This document shows, one piece after another, positions 22,123 to 34,396 of a DNA stretch of 64,000 nucleotides (its first letter is position 1; each line of letters begins with the position of its first letter). The translations under genes were made by a program, and so were the position numbers. The stretch spans positions 1-64,000 of the forward strand of contig CAJNOQ010000189.1 in NCBI GenBank assembly GCA_905250885.1. Reading direction: 5' to 3'. The notes below the pieces were generated by a model that saw nothing but the letters and a program-made list of their open reading frames with translations, had not been told where the DNA came from and did no database searches. This stretch comes from Didymodactylos carnosus. Taxonomy: Eukaryota > Rotifera > Eurotatoria > Philodinida > Philodinidae.

Positions 22123-24651
22123 CTATTTTTTCACCGGTATAAGATGATATTGATCATTATCAATCTTTTGACATAATCCCAAATATTGACATACTGTGGC
22201 TGGATCTGCAAACTCTGCAATGAGTTGTGCTAATAATGGTCCGTACGCTTTAACAAAGATTTCACATTGATGTTTTGTTTTATCCGGTAATATGGTACAA
22301 ACTTTATCCAAAGCATCAACAATAGCTGCTTCCGATTTATTATTTTTTAATACAGCGTCCAAATAAGTGATGACATATTTACACAGTATACATTCTGCAT
22401 CCGCGACTGATAGTGGAGAGGGTGGTACAACGACTGAAGATGAGACACTATTGTCGCTGCATAAATTTAACCAATGACAAACAACGTTTGGATCATCTAA
22501 TTCGGCTATTAATTCTGGCAAAATTGGACCATAGATGTGAACGAACGAATCACATTGTTGTCTCATTTTATCCGATAATATTGAACAAACTAGCTCAAGA
22601 GCTTTTACAAAGGCTTCAGCAGATTTATTTTCTTCTAATACAGTATCGAGATAGGTGAGAACATAACGACATAATACGCAATCTAAATTTTTATCAGTTG
22701 GCATTGATTGTAGTTTACGTTCAATAGTGATATATTTGTGGGATGAATACTTTTCGTTTAGAGCTAAATAAAATGAGAATCGAATAAAATCCGTCAGCTT
22801 TGAAATATAAACTTTTTTTTTCAAACTGGCTTTCGCTTACTCAATGTTTTGTTAGATGCTGGACATAATTTGATCACCTTACAAACCTCTTCAGGTGTAA
22901 CAAATGTGAGTAATAATTCTTCTAATTTTGGACCATACACAGTAACGAACAGCAAACACGGAATACGATCTTTTGGTTCTAGAGCTTGGCAAACTTTTTC
23001 TAATGCTGAAATGACAGCTTCTTCTGTCTTGTTATCGACGAGTGTGGTCTCCAAATAGGTCACAACAAATTTACATAGCGTGCATGGTACTGTATCTTGT
23101 ACTGCGAGTTTAGAAGGATTTGTCAATTGTTGCACTGCTACTTCTGACACACATACTTTTATTTTTTTACAAACAGTGGCTGGATCAAAATCACGGACGA
23201 GTACACTGACCACTGCCGGTCCATAGGATTCGATGAATGATCGACATTCCGAACGAATAGTCGAAGGCATTATTTGACAAACATATTCTAACCATTTTTC
23301 AACTTCACTTTCTGAAGAATTTTCTGATATAAATTCTTGTAAAACATGAATGACAAATTCACACATAACACATGTACTATTGGCAGATGCTAAAGGTGGA
23401 ATAACAATTGCTGATGATGGACTATCGTGACCTTGAATATAGGCACAAATTTTTGATAATTCCTGGGCAAAAAGAAAACGAAAGACGGTTGGTTACATGA
23501 ATGCATATAATGCAATTGAAGAAAAGCTCACAGTTTTAGCAACAATATGACGATAAATATCGGCCGAATATAAATCAACAGCTGTAACACACTAAAATAA
23601 ACAAATAACAAAGTCAAAAGATAAAAAGGACTGTTTTTGTGCTTTAAATATATTTTTTTATATGAGACTTAGGTCAGCTATATCCGTCGCATCCTTACAG
23701 TTTCCAACGTTAAAATCCATTCGTTATAACAACAAAATGAAGACCGAGTGTATGCATGGAGAAGAGAGCAAGTTATATCCTTTAACATACTCATAAAAAT
23801 ACATTAAACTCTTACACAAAGCATGTAGTAACATGCAGAACATATACCAATAAATAGTCTTTTTAAATCTAATTCAAAGTGATGTATGAAAAAATTAGGG
23901 TTAGTCTGATTAATTTTTGGTCCATTTAAGGCACTGAAGAGTCCGAAATACGGTAGTTTATAAATATTTATAACTCTCAACTTTTTTCGGTCAATTTTCC
24001 AGCCCAAAACCGTTTATAAACCCATTTATAAATCAAAAATTTATAAATAAAGGTTTTTAAATCAGTTTATAATTATTTCGGACATTCTCTAAATCATTTT
24101 GGATTCTTCAGTGATTTAAGGGGGTACATTCATAACTCACTTGCTCTTGAATATCATTTCCGGTTAACTTGGTACAATCTTGTTTTAGAAATTGTTTTAT
24201 TTCTATCGGATTGTGTTTTCCATTCTGATAGTATAAATCGTTCATCGCACGCACTAATACACTACACAACATTTTAGGTGTATTCACTGGAACTGCTGGT
24301 TTTAGTTCTCGCCATACAGTTTGTTCACAATGTTTTAATGCTCCGCATTCCAGAGCTTGTTCACGATTTTTACACCAATACTCTGAACCACGAGCACATT
24401 CTAACGGATAACTATATGCTTGAAGTACGCCCAAGCATAAAACTAAAACAGAGAAAATCAAATATTAGGACGTAATACTCCGTTTGCATAAAAATGAGAA
24501 GGAACATGGCAATTTTAACATGACAGAAACAACACAAAACACTCCGACTTAACATGCACAACAATAAATCTTTTACGCGCAGTGCTCACTTCTAAGGAAA
24601 AAGTACTTATGTTTAACGACACTTACACGATATTAACCCGGCAAGCAACAT
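22123..24651 (-). CDS. PSAP: Prosaposin-like precursor, 549 aa
   Basis: Five exons (24627-24651, 24141-24442, 23532-23591, 22841-23462, 22123-22763) join in phase to 549 residues, near the length of vertebrate prosaposin (~524). The signal peptide MLLAGLISFLCLGVLQA is split by intron 1, exactly as in the giant neighbour. A SapA domain follows (CARGSEYWCKN...HCEQTVW). Five SapB-type domains then follow. The first is degenerate, with only four cysteines, lacking C1 and C6. The other four carry the full CxxC...C...C...C....C pattern and NKS/NST glycosylation sites. Unlike vertebrate prosaposin and the neighbour, it has no C-terminal SapA domain. The expected role is to be cleaved in lysosomes into small lipid-transfer proteins that assist sphingolipid hydrolases. 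Calling it the direct orthologue of PSAP is inference. Confidence 0.9.
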
Positions 24652-27600
24652 TGTTATTAACCAAAACAAGAAACGTTTCTAAATTGTAATATTAGTATAA
24701 AGTAAAATCTGAAAATAGTAGCAATAACCAGGTCTCTACTGATTCATTGTTGCAGAGCTTATCAGACGTGCATACCTTATTTTGTTGAAGTAAAATAGGT
24801 TAAAGCTTTTCATATTGTTACATACACATTTTCAGTTTAGTTGTTTACAAGATAAAAGATAGCGTTTTTTTTTTCTAATATGTACTCGAACCTCTTCAAA
24901 CACGAGAATGACATGTGAAAAATAAGCCATGATGAACCACTGAAAAGTAGAATAAAAATAAACCCGTAAATGACTAAAGAATGTTTTATATACACATAAT
25001 ATTTGCATGCTTTAGATTTGAAAAATAGTTAACAGTATAAGAAGAGGAAAGCAACATTAATTAAACACATATTGAGACAGAAGTTGATCCACTTCAGAAA
25101 AGTAAAAAAGGTCAAAGGATGCACACTCAAGATAAAATGAATGAAACAATAAAGCTTAAATATCTGATGAAGAATCTACAAAGACATTAGATCTCTCGCA
25201 AGAAAAAAAGAAACCCTTTAAAAAACTTAAACGATTTTACGTCAAGACTATTCACTAAAGCAGATTGCCTGAGCAAATTCCATATCGTTACAGAGCCTTG
25301 ATTACGTTTTCTTTCTACATGAGAGTTTATGGACGTACTCGCCAAACACTGACTGAACTGTTACGATAAAATAATCTTTTTTACTGACGAAAAAAGATAA
25401 TTGAAATGCAAATGCAAATACAAACGTTGAACTACCTTTTTTGATGTTTCCCTGTTGAGATGCAATACCAATTACTGATTCGAAAATGATATCGAACCAA
25501 ATTAAGTGCGTTCACATGATAGAAGTGAAGATAAATCGATGCGAAATATGCATGTGATTTAAATTATTAGAATCATATAAAAGAATTGTTGAAACGAACG
25601 CTGAAACTAAATGCTAGAAATGAAATTTATCACGCCTCATTTAGTTTGTTAAAATGCTGAGAATAAAGTAGTGAAAAAAGTCATTTTTGCTTAATTTTAT
25701 TAACTGAGTAAAGCTTTTATAATTAAAGTATATTATTGAACAGTTTTGGTGTTAGACTTCAAAAACTTCAGTTTAAGCGAGAGGCATAGCGATATAATTT
25801 GATTGGTGAAGAAAAAGAACAAAAAGATCGATTTGTGTTATTTTCCATTTTTCCATTAGATGTCAGCATGCCTAAGGCTTTCCATTATTTCTTCCTCCAG
25901 TAGGGCTAGATACTAGCGAACTTTCGTCAAAATATTAGATGAAATGCCATATTTTTTGTACAAGTTTAATCTAACTCTATAGTTTGAATAAAATTCTATA
26001 CTAGGGTATCTTGACGTGTGTAGAGCATCGTCCTATATACACTCTTTACACTTTATATAATAGATGTCACTAAGTTAAAGAACTAGAAATGTCACTAAGA
26101 TCAAAACTAGAAATAACTGAAAATAATGCCTTATGAACCCAAAAAAATATTCAAGATTTTATCAGGGTTCTGTGTAGACATCGATAATCTGTCGAGATTC
26201 TGACTAACTCTCAACTATTTTTTAATTTCTCAGAATAAGTTACAAATCTTGATCAAGTCCTTTTTAGACAGATTCTGTAACCATGACGGTCGAAATCTTG
26301 AATTCCAGGCTTGAACTCAAGATGCTTGCCACGACATGATCGCGGTAAAAACGCTAGTTCTTGTCCCCACCGCCACAAAATTTTGATGTCCCCTCGGGAT
26401 CGCGCTATACTCTTACGTTAGTACTGAAAGTAAGAATTTTCTATCATCCCGAAGCGACAACTTGTCTTATCACGATCGCGCACAAATCAGGAAACGCGTT
26501 TCATGACGGGCAACATGACAGCTTTTATCAAAGCGTTTCGATCGTCCGTTGCCCTTACGCGAGCAGCGTTACTGTTAAACAAGCATCACGACTCACGTCA
26601 GACATTTCTCATTCATAAGGGTTTGATATTTCGCGCCGCGAAACTCACAGATGCAAAACCAAAAATATGAGTCGTACGACCAAGAAGTGAAGTTCTGCTA
26701 AGTAACTGGAATCAAACATCTAATGGAGCGCAAAGGAAATAACGCGAGAATGCAGTAGTTACGTTGAGAGTCTTGGAGTGAGAGCTACGGCATGAAAATA
26801 GCGACGTATGCGCGATTGCAATGCAAATTCGCAAGAAAGGCATGATTGGAACATCACATCTGCGACTTCTATTAGATAACAGCACAGCTATAACGAATAA
26901 AACGTGATTACACCGTCAAGCGCAAATTCAACGCCATCATTCTTAGATCGGGACACGCGGCGCGGCAGAAGCAAGGAAGTTGACTTAAGGAAGGCACTTA
27001 AGTCCACAGACGGAACGAATTGCAGATGAGTGTTATCTTGCCTTTAAAACCATGTACGTAGGTCGAGATTAAGTTAAACGCAAAAGTCTACAATCAACGT
27101 TTTTTTCTTTCACGGTGAGCATGACTGAAGCAACTAACTTTTCTCGATCTTAAAAAAAAAATGATTGAATGAAATGATGAATCATCATCTTCTTTGTCGC
27201 CTTCTCTGTCTTTCCAGCAAACGCTCGAAAAAGTGAGCAAATGCGCCAACTAATCGTGCTGACGTCGCACAGTGTGCATTTTTTCCATGCCAGACGGACA
27301 TGTCGCTTTTTTTGGTCAGAAACAATTTCTCGCTTGATAACTGGCCATGATTTTTCCAGGTTCCCCCAAGAGTGGCATAAAAATTTTGCTTGCATTTCGA
27401 AGTATATTTGACAGTATTTAAATCTTGGAAAAGTGCAATTTCAATTTTCAGCCAAATGTCCACGCGGATGCACGCCGTGCGTTACCACTATAGTTTACAT
27501 TTCAGTAGCGACTATCTTTCGTTATATGTGTACAGCTGTTGATTACCTGTTACGCGAGGACTACTTCCTCAATTGAAATTTTGTCGCCCAACTGTCCCTC

Positions 27601-28420
27601 ATTTGAGAATTTTACTACAATTGTTAAAAAAAATTTTTTATGTTTATCTTATAAAGAAAATTTCGTCATCAGTATGAAATGTACAAAAAATGGGCCCTTT
27701 TTCTAGGTACTTGGGTCAATCACAAAAAGATCTTAAATCGTGTTTTTAGCGCAAAAATCTTCGTACGATCAAAAAAATCGTACGAAAAATCAGTTGGAAA
27801 ATTAGCTATGAAAATTGTCGCCTGAATGTTAACTAAATTTGCCCGTTTCTGTTCTAATAGAAAGTTTCTTATGCTTATGGGAAATCGTGCATGACCAACA
27901 TTTGGTTAATGCAATATACGCCCGATTATATGTTTTTGTCATGATGACTAAGAAAAACAGAAAGAATTAACCTTTTTATCTCTTATTCTTTACTAAAAAA
28001 GACTTCGATCGTCTGACAGTTCTTTTTCTCTCAGTTTCTCAGGTATAAATTGGTATTTCTTGTATTTCGCTTAAGAATGGCATCATTTTTGAAATTAAAT
28101 TGAAATGGAAAGTCTTTTATCTTTGAAGATCTGTCCGCATTGTAAACTAAAGAGTTGTCGTCTGTGTTCCCTTATGAATATAACTTGATAAAAACATGTT
28201 TCCTCCATTCTCTATACTTCTGCTTTTATGTATATTATATATGTCTATTTAGCTTATACTTGAAAATTGCTGAAAGGGAAAAAAGTTTTAATATGCATTT
28301 TTCTCTGAAAACGGCAACATTTTGCAAATATCTGCGCAAGATTAAACTTCGTTTTTTCTCACTCATGTAGTACGTAGTATTCAATTTCAACATGGCCTAA
28401 CTACTGTATTAATTAAATAT
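24652..28420. other. Intergenic stretch with a CpG-rich patch
   Basis: I see no supportable gene. About 26280-27110 is visibly richer in G+C and in CpG words (CGCG, GCGC, TCGCG) than its surroundings but contains only short unrelated open frames (26361-26618; 27150-27463 on the minus strand). It may be an insertion of other origin; the ends are not clear. Confidence 0.4.
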
Positions 28421-28426
28421 TTGAAC

Positions 28427-28774
28427 ATGTCTTACCATCCTACTGGCGTCTTCACTTTAAATACCGTTCTTCTTTTCATGTTTGTCATCGGATGTTTTCT
28501 ATGGTTAATAATCGACATAACTCCAAATAGTGGTATATTATCTTCATTTTTATTACGTTTGCCGTGGTGTTTGTTTGCGATCAATAAGCCGTGTCGATTG
28601 GATGGTACAAAAAGAGAAAATAAACGTACTACCTTCACTTCTTTAACAAAGTTACGTTTAATAATTTTATTTTTTTTCCTTTGTACTTTTGACACGGTTC
28701 TATTTTTTTTTTTCTTCTACACAGTCAGAGCACGAGGACGTAAAAAAAATACGTTGAATCACATTGATACATAA
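28427..28774 (+). CDS. Possible small multi-pass membrane protein (hypothetical)
   Basis: An open frame begins with ATG at 28427 (MSYHPTGVFTLNTVLLFMF) and ends at 28774, giving about 115 residues. It has an N-terminal hydrophobic helix, a second moderately hydrophobic stretch, a basic region, and a very Phe-rich C-terminal helix. I do not recognise it. The Phe run comes from poly-T DNA, so it may be accidental. No splice signals or conserved motif support it. Confidence 0.2.
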   Translation: MSYHPTGVFTLNTVLLFMFVIGCFLWLIIDITPNSGILSSFLLRLPWCLFAINKPCRLDGTKRENKRTTFTSLTKLRLIILFFFLCTFDTVLFFFFFYTVRARGRKKNTLNHIDT

Positions 28775-30823
28775 GCGTCTATCATCGAAAATTTCAGCGA
28801 AACATTTTTTTTATTTCTTGTTTCTTCTGGTTTTATTTTTATAAAAAAACAACTGTTAGATGCGTACTTTTTTTTTGCTTTAAACAGTCATTCTTATTTA
28901 ACGTTGATATAGAAGAAAGTAGAATAAACATCACACAAACGAATTTCTAATAAAGTAAAAAAGAACTGATCATGCATAGGATAGATGATTGATGATGAAT
29001 CATACATATGTTTTCATGACTAGGTTATAGTATTATATCATACACATGGGAATATACATCCAAAACTAGAATAGAAACCACTTTTAAATTGTGTATACGT
29101 TCCAGAAAAATAAACTTCATTTCAATTTCATAATAAAACCGTGTTAAAATGAAACGTTTGTCCTTACCATATAAATTAGCGTGTACGGAAAAAATGAATA
29201 TTTTAACTATTCGTTGATGAATTCCCAAACATGTTAGCTCCCTTTGAGTAGTATTCAAAACATTAATACATGTTTAGTGTTTCTACTGCAATGTACAGTT
29301 TTTTTTTGTTTTAAAAAAGCATGGACGATCATCAAATAGTCTCAAAAATAAATTATTTTTATATCCAAAGGCAGAGAATTTTGTTGTCTAACTGGTTTGG
29401 AGATTTCTTATGTTATATTTCCAGCTTTCAGAGGCTTAAAATTATTTTTTGATGATGATTTTTGACAAGATCTAGGAAAGATTGGGTTTTTAAAACCCAA
29501 ACTTGGCTCTAAATTATTTTTTACACTATCGAGTGCAGAATTAAATTCTCTACGAAATTTGATGACTTGTAAGTGGAAGGTTGATAGACTTTTAGACAAT
29601 ATTCTCTGAAAACTGAACACTACCACTGATTGGCTAGAAAAGCCCAGTTTTTTAACATTTTTTAATCTCATATTTTTCCAAGAGGGTTTGTCCTAAAATT
29701 CCGAAATAACATCAGACGATGCAAAATTTCGTGCAAAATTTTTCTGATAGATATATTTCTGAAGAAAAAAAACGCAAGTAAAAACTTTTCATTTAATATG
29801 AGTAAAATTTTGTCAAGCATTCAGAAATCGCGCAATATTTTTGAACATTTTGTTTCCAAAGTAATGATGATTATTTTGCTATGGTCAATCCGATTCGAGA
29901 TGGATATGCAGCATGCACTTGCCTCTGAATTTTCAGAGGTTCCTCAATGATGAGGCAGTGTTTTGCTAGACGATAAACCCCTGCTAGCATAATGTTTAGT
30001 TTGAAATATAAGCTCTAGTACGCGTAAAACTCGTTAGTATCTACAACTAGACAAAAACATTATCTATAGCAGAGTGCTTTAGAGATTAATTTAGAAAACG
30101 CTTTAATGTGATGTTACAAAATTCTACACTTCTCGCTAATTTACCAAGTAATCTGCCATCTTTATACTCCTTATGCGATATACATAGTGTGTAGTCATTT
30201 TCGCATTCATTCGTAACGTAATTAATTCTCTAATCAAAATTATTGACCTAATTTTATTATCTTAGATTCAATGTGAGTATAACAGATATGATATATAAAA
30301 TCTACGTGTAGAAAAAGAAGTAAAAAGATTCGTATAAAAAACAAATAAGAAAAGTCATTAATCAAAAACAAACAAATTAGAATCAAAATGAGAATATTTC
30401 TTCCTGCACATTGAGAATAGAAACGAAATATCTTTCTTAAAACGAAAAATTCACGAATGAGTAAAAACAAATTGGCAAATAAAGCAAGATAAATCAATCA
30501 TGTTGGAAATAGAACAAGAAAAAATGTCGAACTACGGGAGAGAAAAGGATCATCATTCAGAATGAAATTCATCGCAGTGGCAATATAGTTCGGCAATAAA
30601 GAACTACCCTCTATCATCATTAGGATTAGAAAATACACGAACAGATTGAGGGATATATTCAATCGTTCAAAAAAAGAACGACACTAATGTATTAAAATTT
30701 ACATAAAGCATAAGATAGACGGAATAAACAAACTGGAATGTTTTTCTTTACACAAAAAAGTAGTTTAAAAACCATGTACAAAAACGTTATTTATACAAAC
30801 AAATTTAAGGAACTAATCTTCTA
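28775..30823. other. Intergenic, no gene seen
   Basis: AT-rich sequence downstream of the Ly6-type gene on its minus strand. The open frames at 29408-29671 and 30240-30497 are low-complexity and lack homology I can name. Confidence 0.35.
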
Positions 30824-31470
30824 CTATTTGATCGATAAAAACAAAAAAATAAAGAATAAAATTAATATTTTGGACGAACGTAAAGATATACTCTCGTTAC
30901 AGCCGTCTTTATTGTCACATTGGCAATACCACATTCTTGTCTTCCATGTCCCTACAAGAAAAAAAAACATTAATTCTAGTCTTTAATAAACTTTGCTTCG
31001 TCTTTATTATTCTTGATTCTATTGTACTTTAGTTTGGTGACTTTTTTCGAAACATACGTACCTATTCTCTCAATACAACCTCTTCCTTGTTTTCTACTAA
31101 CTCGCCCATGTACAGCACATCCACGTTGAAAATAAGTAACACCATCACCAACTAAATTTAAGTATATAAGAGATTAAATGTAATCAAAAGAAAGATCAAG
31201 TTTAACACACTTTCCCACATGTATTTTCTACACATTGTTGCATTTGCCATTCCAACTTGTGCACAATCTTTTAAAAATATTGTATCATTTTGAAATGGAT
31301 CACGACATTTTAAATCCGGCTCTTTACACACATAACATTTTATTGATAAGACTAGGAATGACAAAACATGTGTAAAAAATACCGCTAAACATTGACAGGT
31401 CATTAATCATACCTGACAAAGCATAAAGCGATACCAGAACGAATGTACAATAAAATACTAATATTTTCAT
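30824..31470 (-). CDS. Ly6/Quiver-type GPI-anchored protein
   Basis: Four small exons (31413-31470, 31211-31351, 31062-31151, 30824-30951) join in phase to 138 residues. A signal peptide (MKILVFYCTFVLVSLYALS) leads into a three-finger cysteine fold. It starts CYVC and has CRDPF, a middle C...C pair, RGC and GRGC, and ends with the Ly6 signature CQCDNKDGCN. A hydrophobic C-terminal tail (ILILFFIFLFL) fits a GPI-attachment signal. The length and the CxxC start match the sleepless/Quiver branch, whose members modulate ion channels and receptors at the cell surface. Which partner applies here is unknown. The hydrophobic frame starting at 31403 that reads through intron 1 is an unlikely alternative start. 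Confidence 0.85.
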
Positions 31471-34396
31471 ACTTCTGTCAAAAGAATGTCAGTCTAAAAT
31501 AGAAATAACAAAACGGTCGCCATTATGTCTAGCACGCAAACCTGAAAATAGAGGCGACAACCACAGCTAACATTTTTTGTGATTTTATATCGCAGTCATC
31601 CAATAGTATAACAAGAAAACTCTTCGAAAAGTGGGATTTCATTTGAGTTGAGATAGTATTAGTGTCAAACTGTTCTTGGTTTGCAAGAAACTAACTGTTT
31701 GCCAGATTCAGTGACAATTCTTCTTCAAACTGATATGAAAACGCTACGTGATAAGTCTACAACCTTCTGAACTGCGCTTGAGACGATAAATCTCTTTTTA
31801 CTCTAAATTAGCTCTTTCCTAGCATCTGCATAAAATGACAGAGTTTTAGGAATAACCCATTGAAATTTTGTTCACTATTGCCGCATATCACTGAACTTGC
31901 ACTGTACGAGACAAAGAGATAAAACAGTTTTGAAAGATATTAAAGAAAAACAGATAACGAACTCCGTAAGACTAAACCTATGTCTAAGTTTTAATGTTCA
32001 AGTAACCTAAACCAAAAAATCTCAGATTCGTCGAATCATGAGATATCTATTGGTAACACACTTGGATCAATTGAACTCTTTAAGAGATTGACTTTTCTGA
32101 AGAAAATATTCCCCGTCATCCAACATAGTAAGTCCACAATTATAATTATATTCTCCGTCGCTGATTTATCGACTATCATCTGTAACTCCTAGTCGAGGTG
32201 CGCCAATAGCTAGCTAAATTTAAGAGCAGTGTTCTTCAACTAACTGGCCTTTTTGGTTTTTGTATGTTAATTATAGCGATTTGTTTCTGACGCTTTAAAG
32301 ATTTATTGGCTCTTGGCGCTCGTATTTTAACGTTTATCCTCGTGTATCAGTATGCATGAAAGACCGTCAAATTTAAAATCAAAAGAATCGGAAAGAAGAT
32401 AACTCGAATTTGTCATAAATTTTGAGGAATAAAATATCTTTCAGATGTGACTGTTCTAAACTATTTTTCTGTCGAGTGTACAATCAAAATTTATCGTTGA
32501 TGAAGCAGTTCATCAGAATAATATGTTATTCGTATGAAAAAGATTAAAATCAGCTTAACATTCGCGTTCCGCGGTATTATATTGTCATTTAGCAAATTTT
32601 TAAACTGACCACTACACTACACTAGCCTTTTACTTTGAAATTGTTCACTGTTCTAAAATATAATCTTCGGTGTGATTGATCGGTAGCACAAAATTACTAG
32701 TCATGATTAAGCCAATTAAAAACAAGGATTTGTTCTTCACAAAGTTTCGCAGTATTCTAATAAAACAGGTCAACTGCAATAAACTGATTAAAAATCAGAT
32801 CGATAGATTCCATTTAAATCTGTACTTGGTGATTTGCGCTTATATATCCAACTCAATACAAATTATATAATCATCAGTCAATCAGAATTCAGCCAAGCGT
32901 TTAGATGAAGCTTTGGTTTAATTTCCTTTAAACTCTCTTGATATCGTTTGGGAAACTAATAAGTTTTTTGTCTTGTAGATATCTTGAAGGAGAATAAGCA
33001 ACATGGTGTAAAATCTTTACTAGTTCTCTGCTTGGATCTAGTTATTTCATCTCTGTTACATCAACACTGTTTCTAATTATAATATGAAACCAAAGCAAAC
33101 ATGCACGTTGAGAAATGGATTTTTTTGCTCAAGCAAAAAAATTCCGTTCCGCTTTGCTCTCCACAATCGTCTCAGATTATCTCTTTTGTTTTTAAATTTT
33201 CTCTCTTTCTCTCTGTCTCTCTCTCTTTAATTTTATTACTTTCTTTGTGAGAACACATGTTTGAAAAAGCAATAAAACAAAAGTAGTTTTCTCTTTTGTT
33301 TACTAAATGTCTACTACCTGAAAAATATTAGAAAGAAAAAAAGGAAGAGGCAAGAAATTTCGCACGATTACTCCAAGCTGGAGATTGGCTAAAATCTTTA
33401 AAAATGAAAATAAATATGAAATTTAGTGGTCTACGTGAGGCAGGTTCATTGGATGAGGAGGCATGTCATTCTGGCCCTTTCAGCGGCTATTTCAGTGGAT
33501 ATGACTAAAGTCATAGTAAGAAATCTTACGACTGTTAGACAACAAGATTGTACTGATTTCACTTTGTAGTTCGGGCAAAATGGAAAATTCTATCTTGGTT
33601 TCAGTTTTCACAAAAGTAGAGTGTCTTATCCACGTGCTACACAACCATGACGATACATGCTGATACTGATCTGACAAGTTTAAACACTTATCTCCTTAAC
33701 CTACAGTCTACCGGTTTTAATTTTCTTTTAATTTTTATTTTCAATTAATTCGGAAGCAAAGTAATTATGAGAAGTTGCTTATCTTAGTAGCATGTTAAGG
33801 AATGATGTAATCGTAATTACGAAGACAGAAAACGTTCCATTTTCAACAGCAAAAGTCGTTCTTTTTATGATTTTTAAGTAAAATGCATACACTAAAAAGT
33901 TTTCCTAGATCCAGTGCTAAATTCTGTATGGGTTTGATTCAAAAGTAAAGAGTGATTTACAGTGATCTGATGCAGTAATTAAGAAAACATAAGAACCTCT
34001 CCTAGTGAATGTGTTTGCATGCAGGTACTTGGTCAAGTACCCTCGCAAGTTTTGTCCAACGTTCTTGCGCTTTTTTGCTAGTAAACCAAGTACTTGTCAA
34101 GAAAATCAAGTACTTGAATAACTTTATCTTGCCGAGTCCTTTGCCAAGCACTTGCCTAAGTAACCTCCAGGTACCTGTGGGAGATTCAACAAGAAAATCG
34201 AGTACCTGGTAAGTGCTTTCAGATATTTATCAAGTACTATTTTCTGAAAATACTTGTCAAGTACCCGTGGAACTTTGCAAGTAAACAAGGACCCACTCGC
34301 AAGTACATTCACTAGGAGGGTCTCCATACCTTAGGCATAAATAAAAGCGAAAATGAAAATTTGTTCTTAATAAAAGTTATATTTTTTATTCAGAGA
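31471..34396. other. Intergenic region between divergent Ly6 and CEP43 genes
   Basis: This 2.9-kb stretch must hold both promoters. I see a CT-rich low-complexity run at about 33196-33230, a palindrome-rich element at 33996-34321 and no coding sequence I can support. Confidence 0.4.
33996..34321. mobile_element. Inverted-repeat element built from CAAGTACTTG palindromes
   Basis: The ends, CTCCTAGTGAATGTGTTTGC at left and its near-complement GCAAGTACATTCACTAGGAG at right, form ~24-base inverted repeats. The inside repeats the palindrome AAGTACTTG and variants (GGTACTTG, CAAGTACC, CAGGTACCTG) about a dozen times in both directions. It ends ~75 bases before the CEP43 start codon, so it lies in that gene's promoter or leader. 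Confidence 0.6.

Noticed and set aside
26361-26618. 85-codon open frame in the CpG-rich patch
   Set aside because: No domain, no splice context, and the absence of stops follows from the higher GC content.
30738-30986. 82-codon plus-strand frame
   Set aside because: It overlaps the last exon of the Ly6-type gene on the other strand, which has a clear signature.
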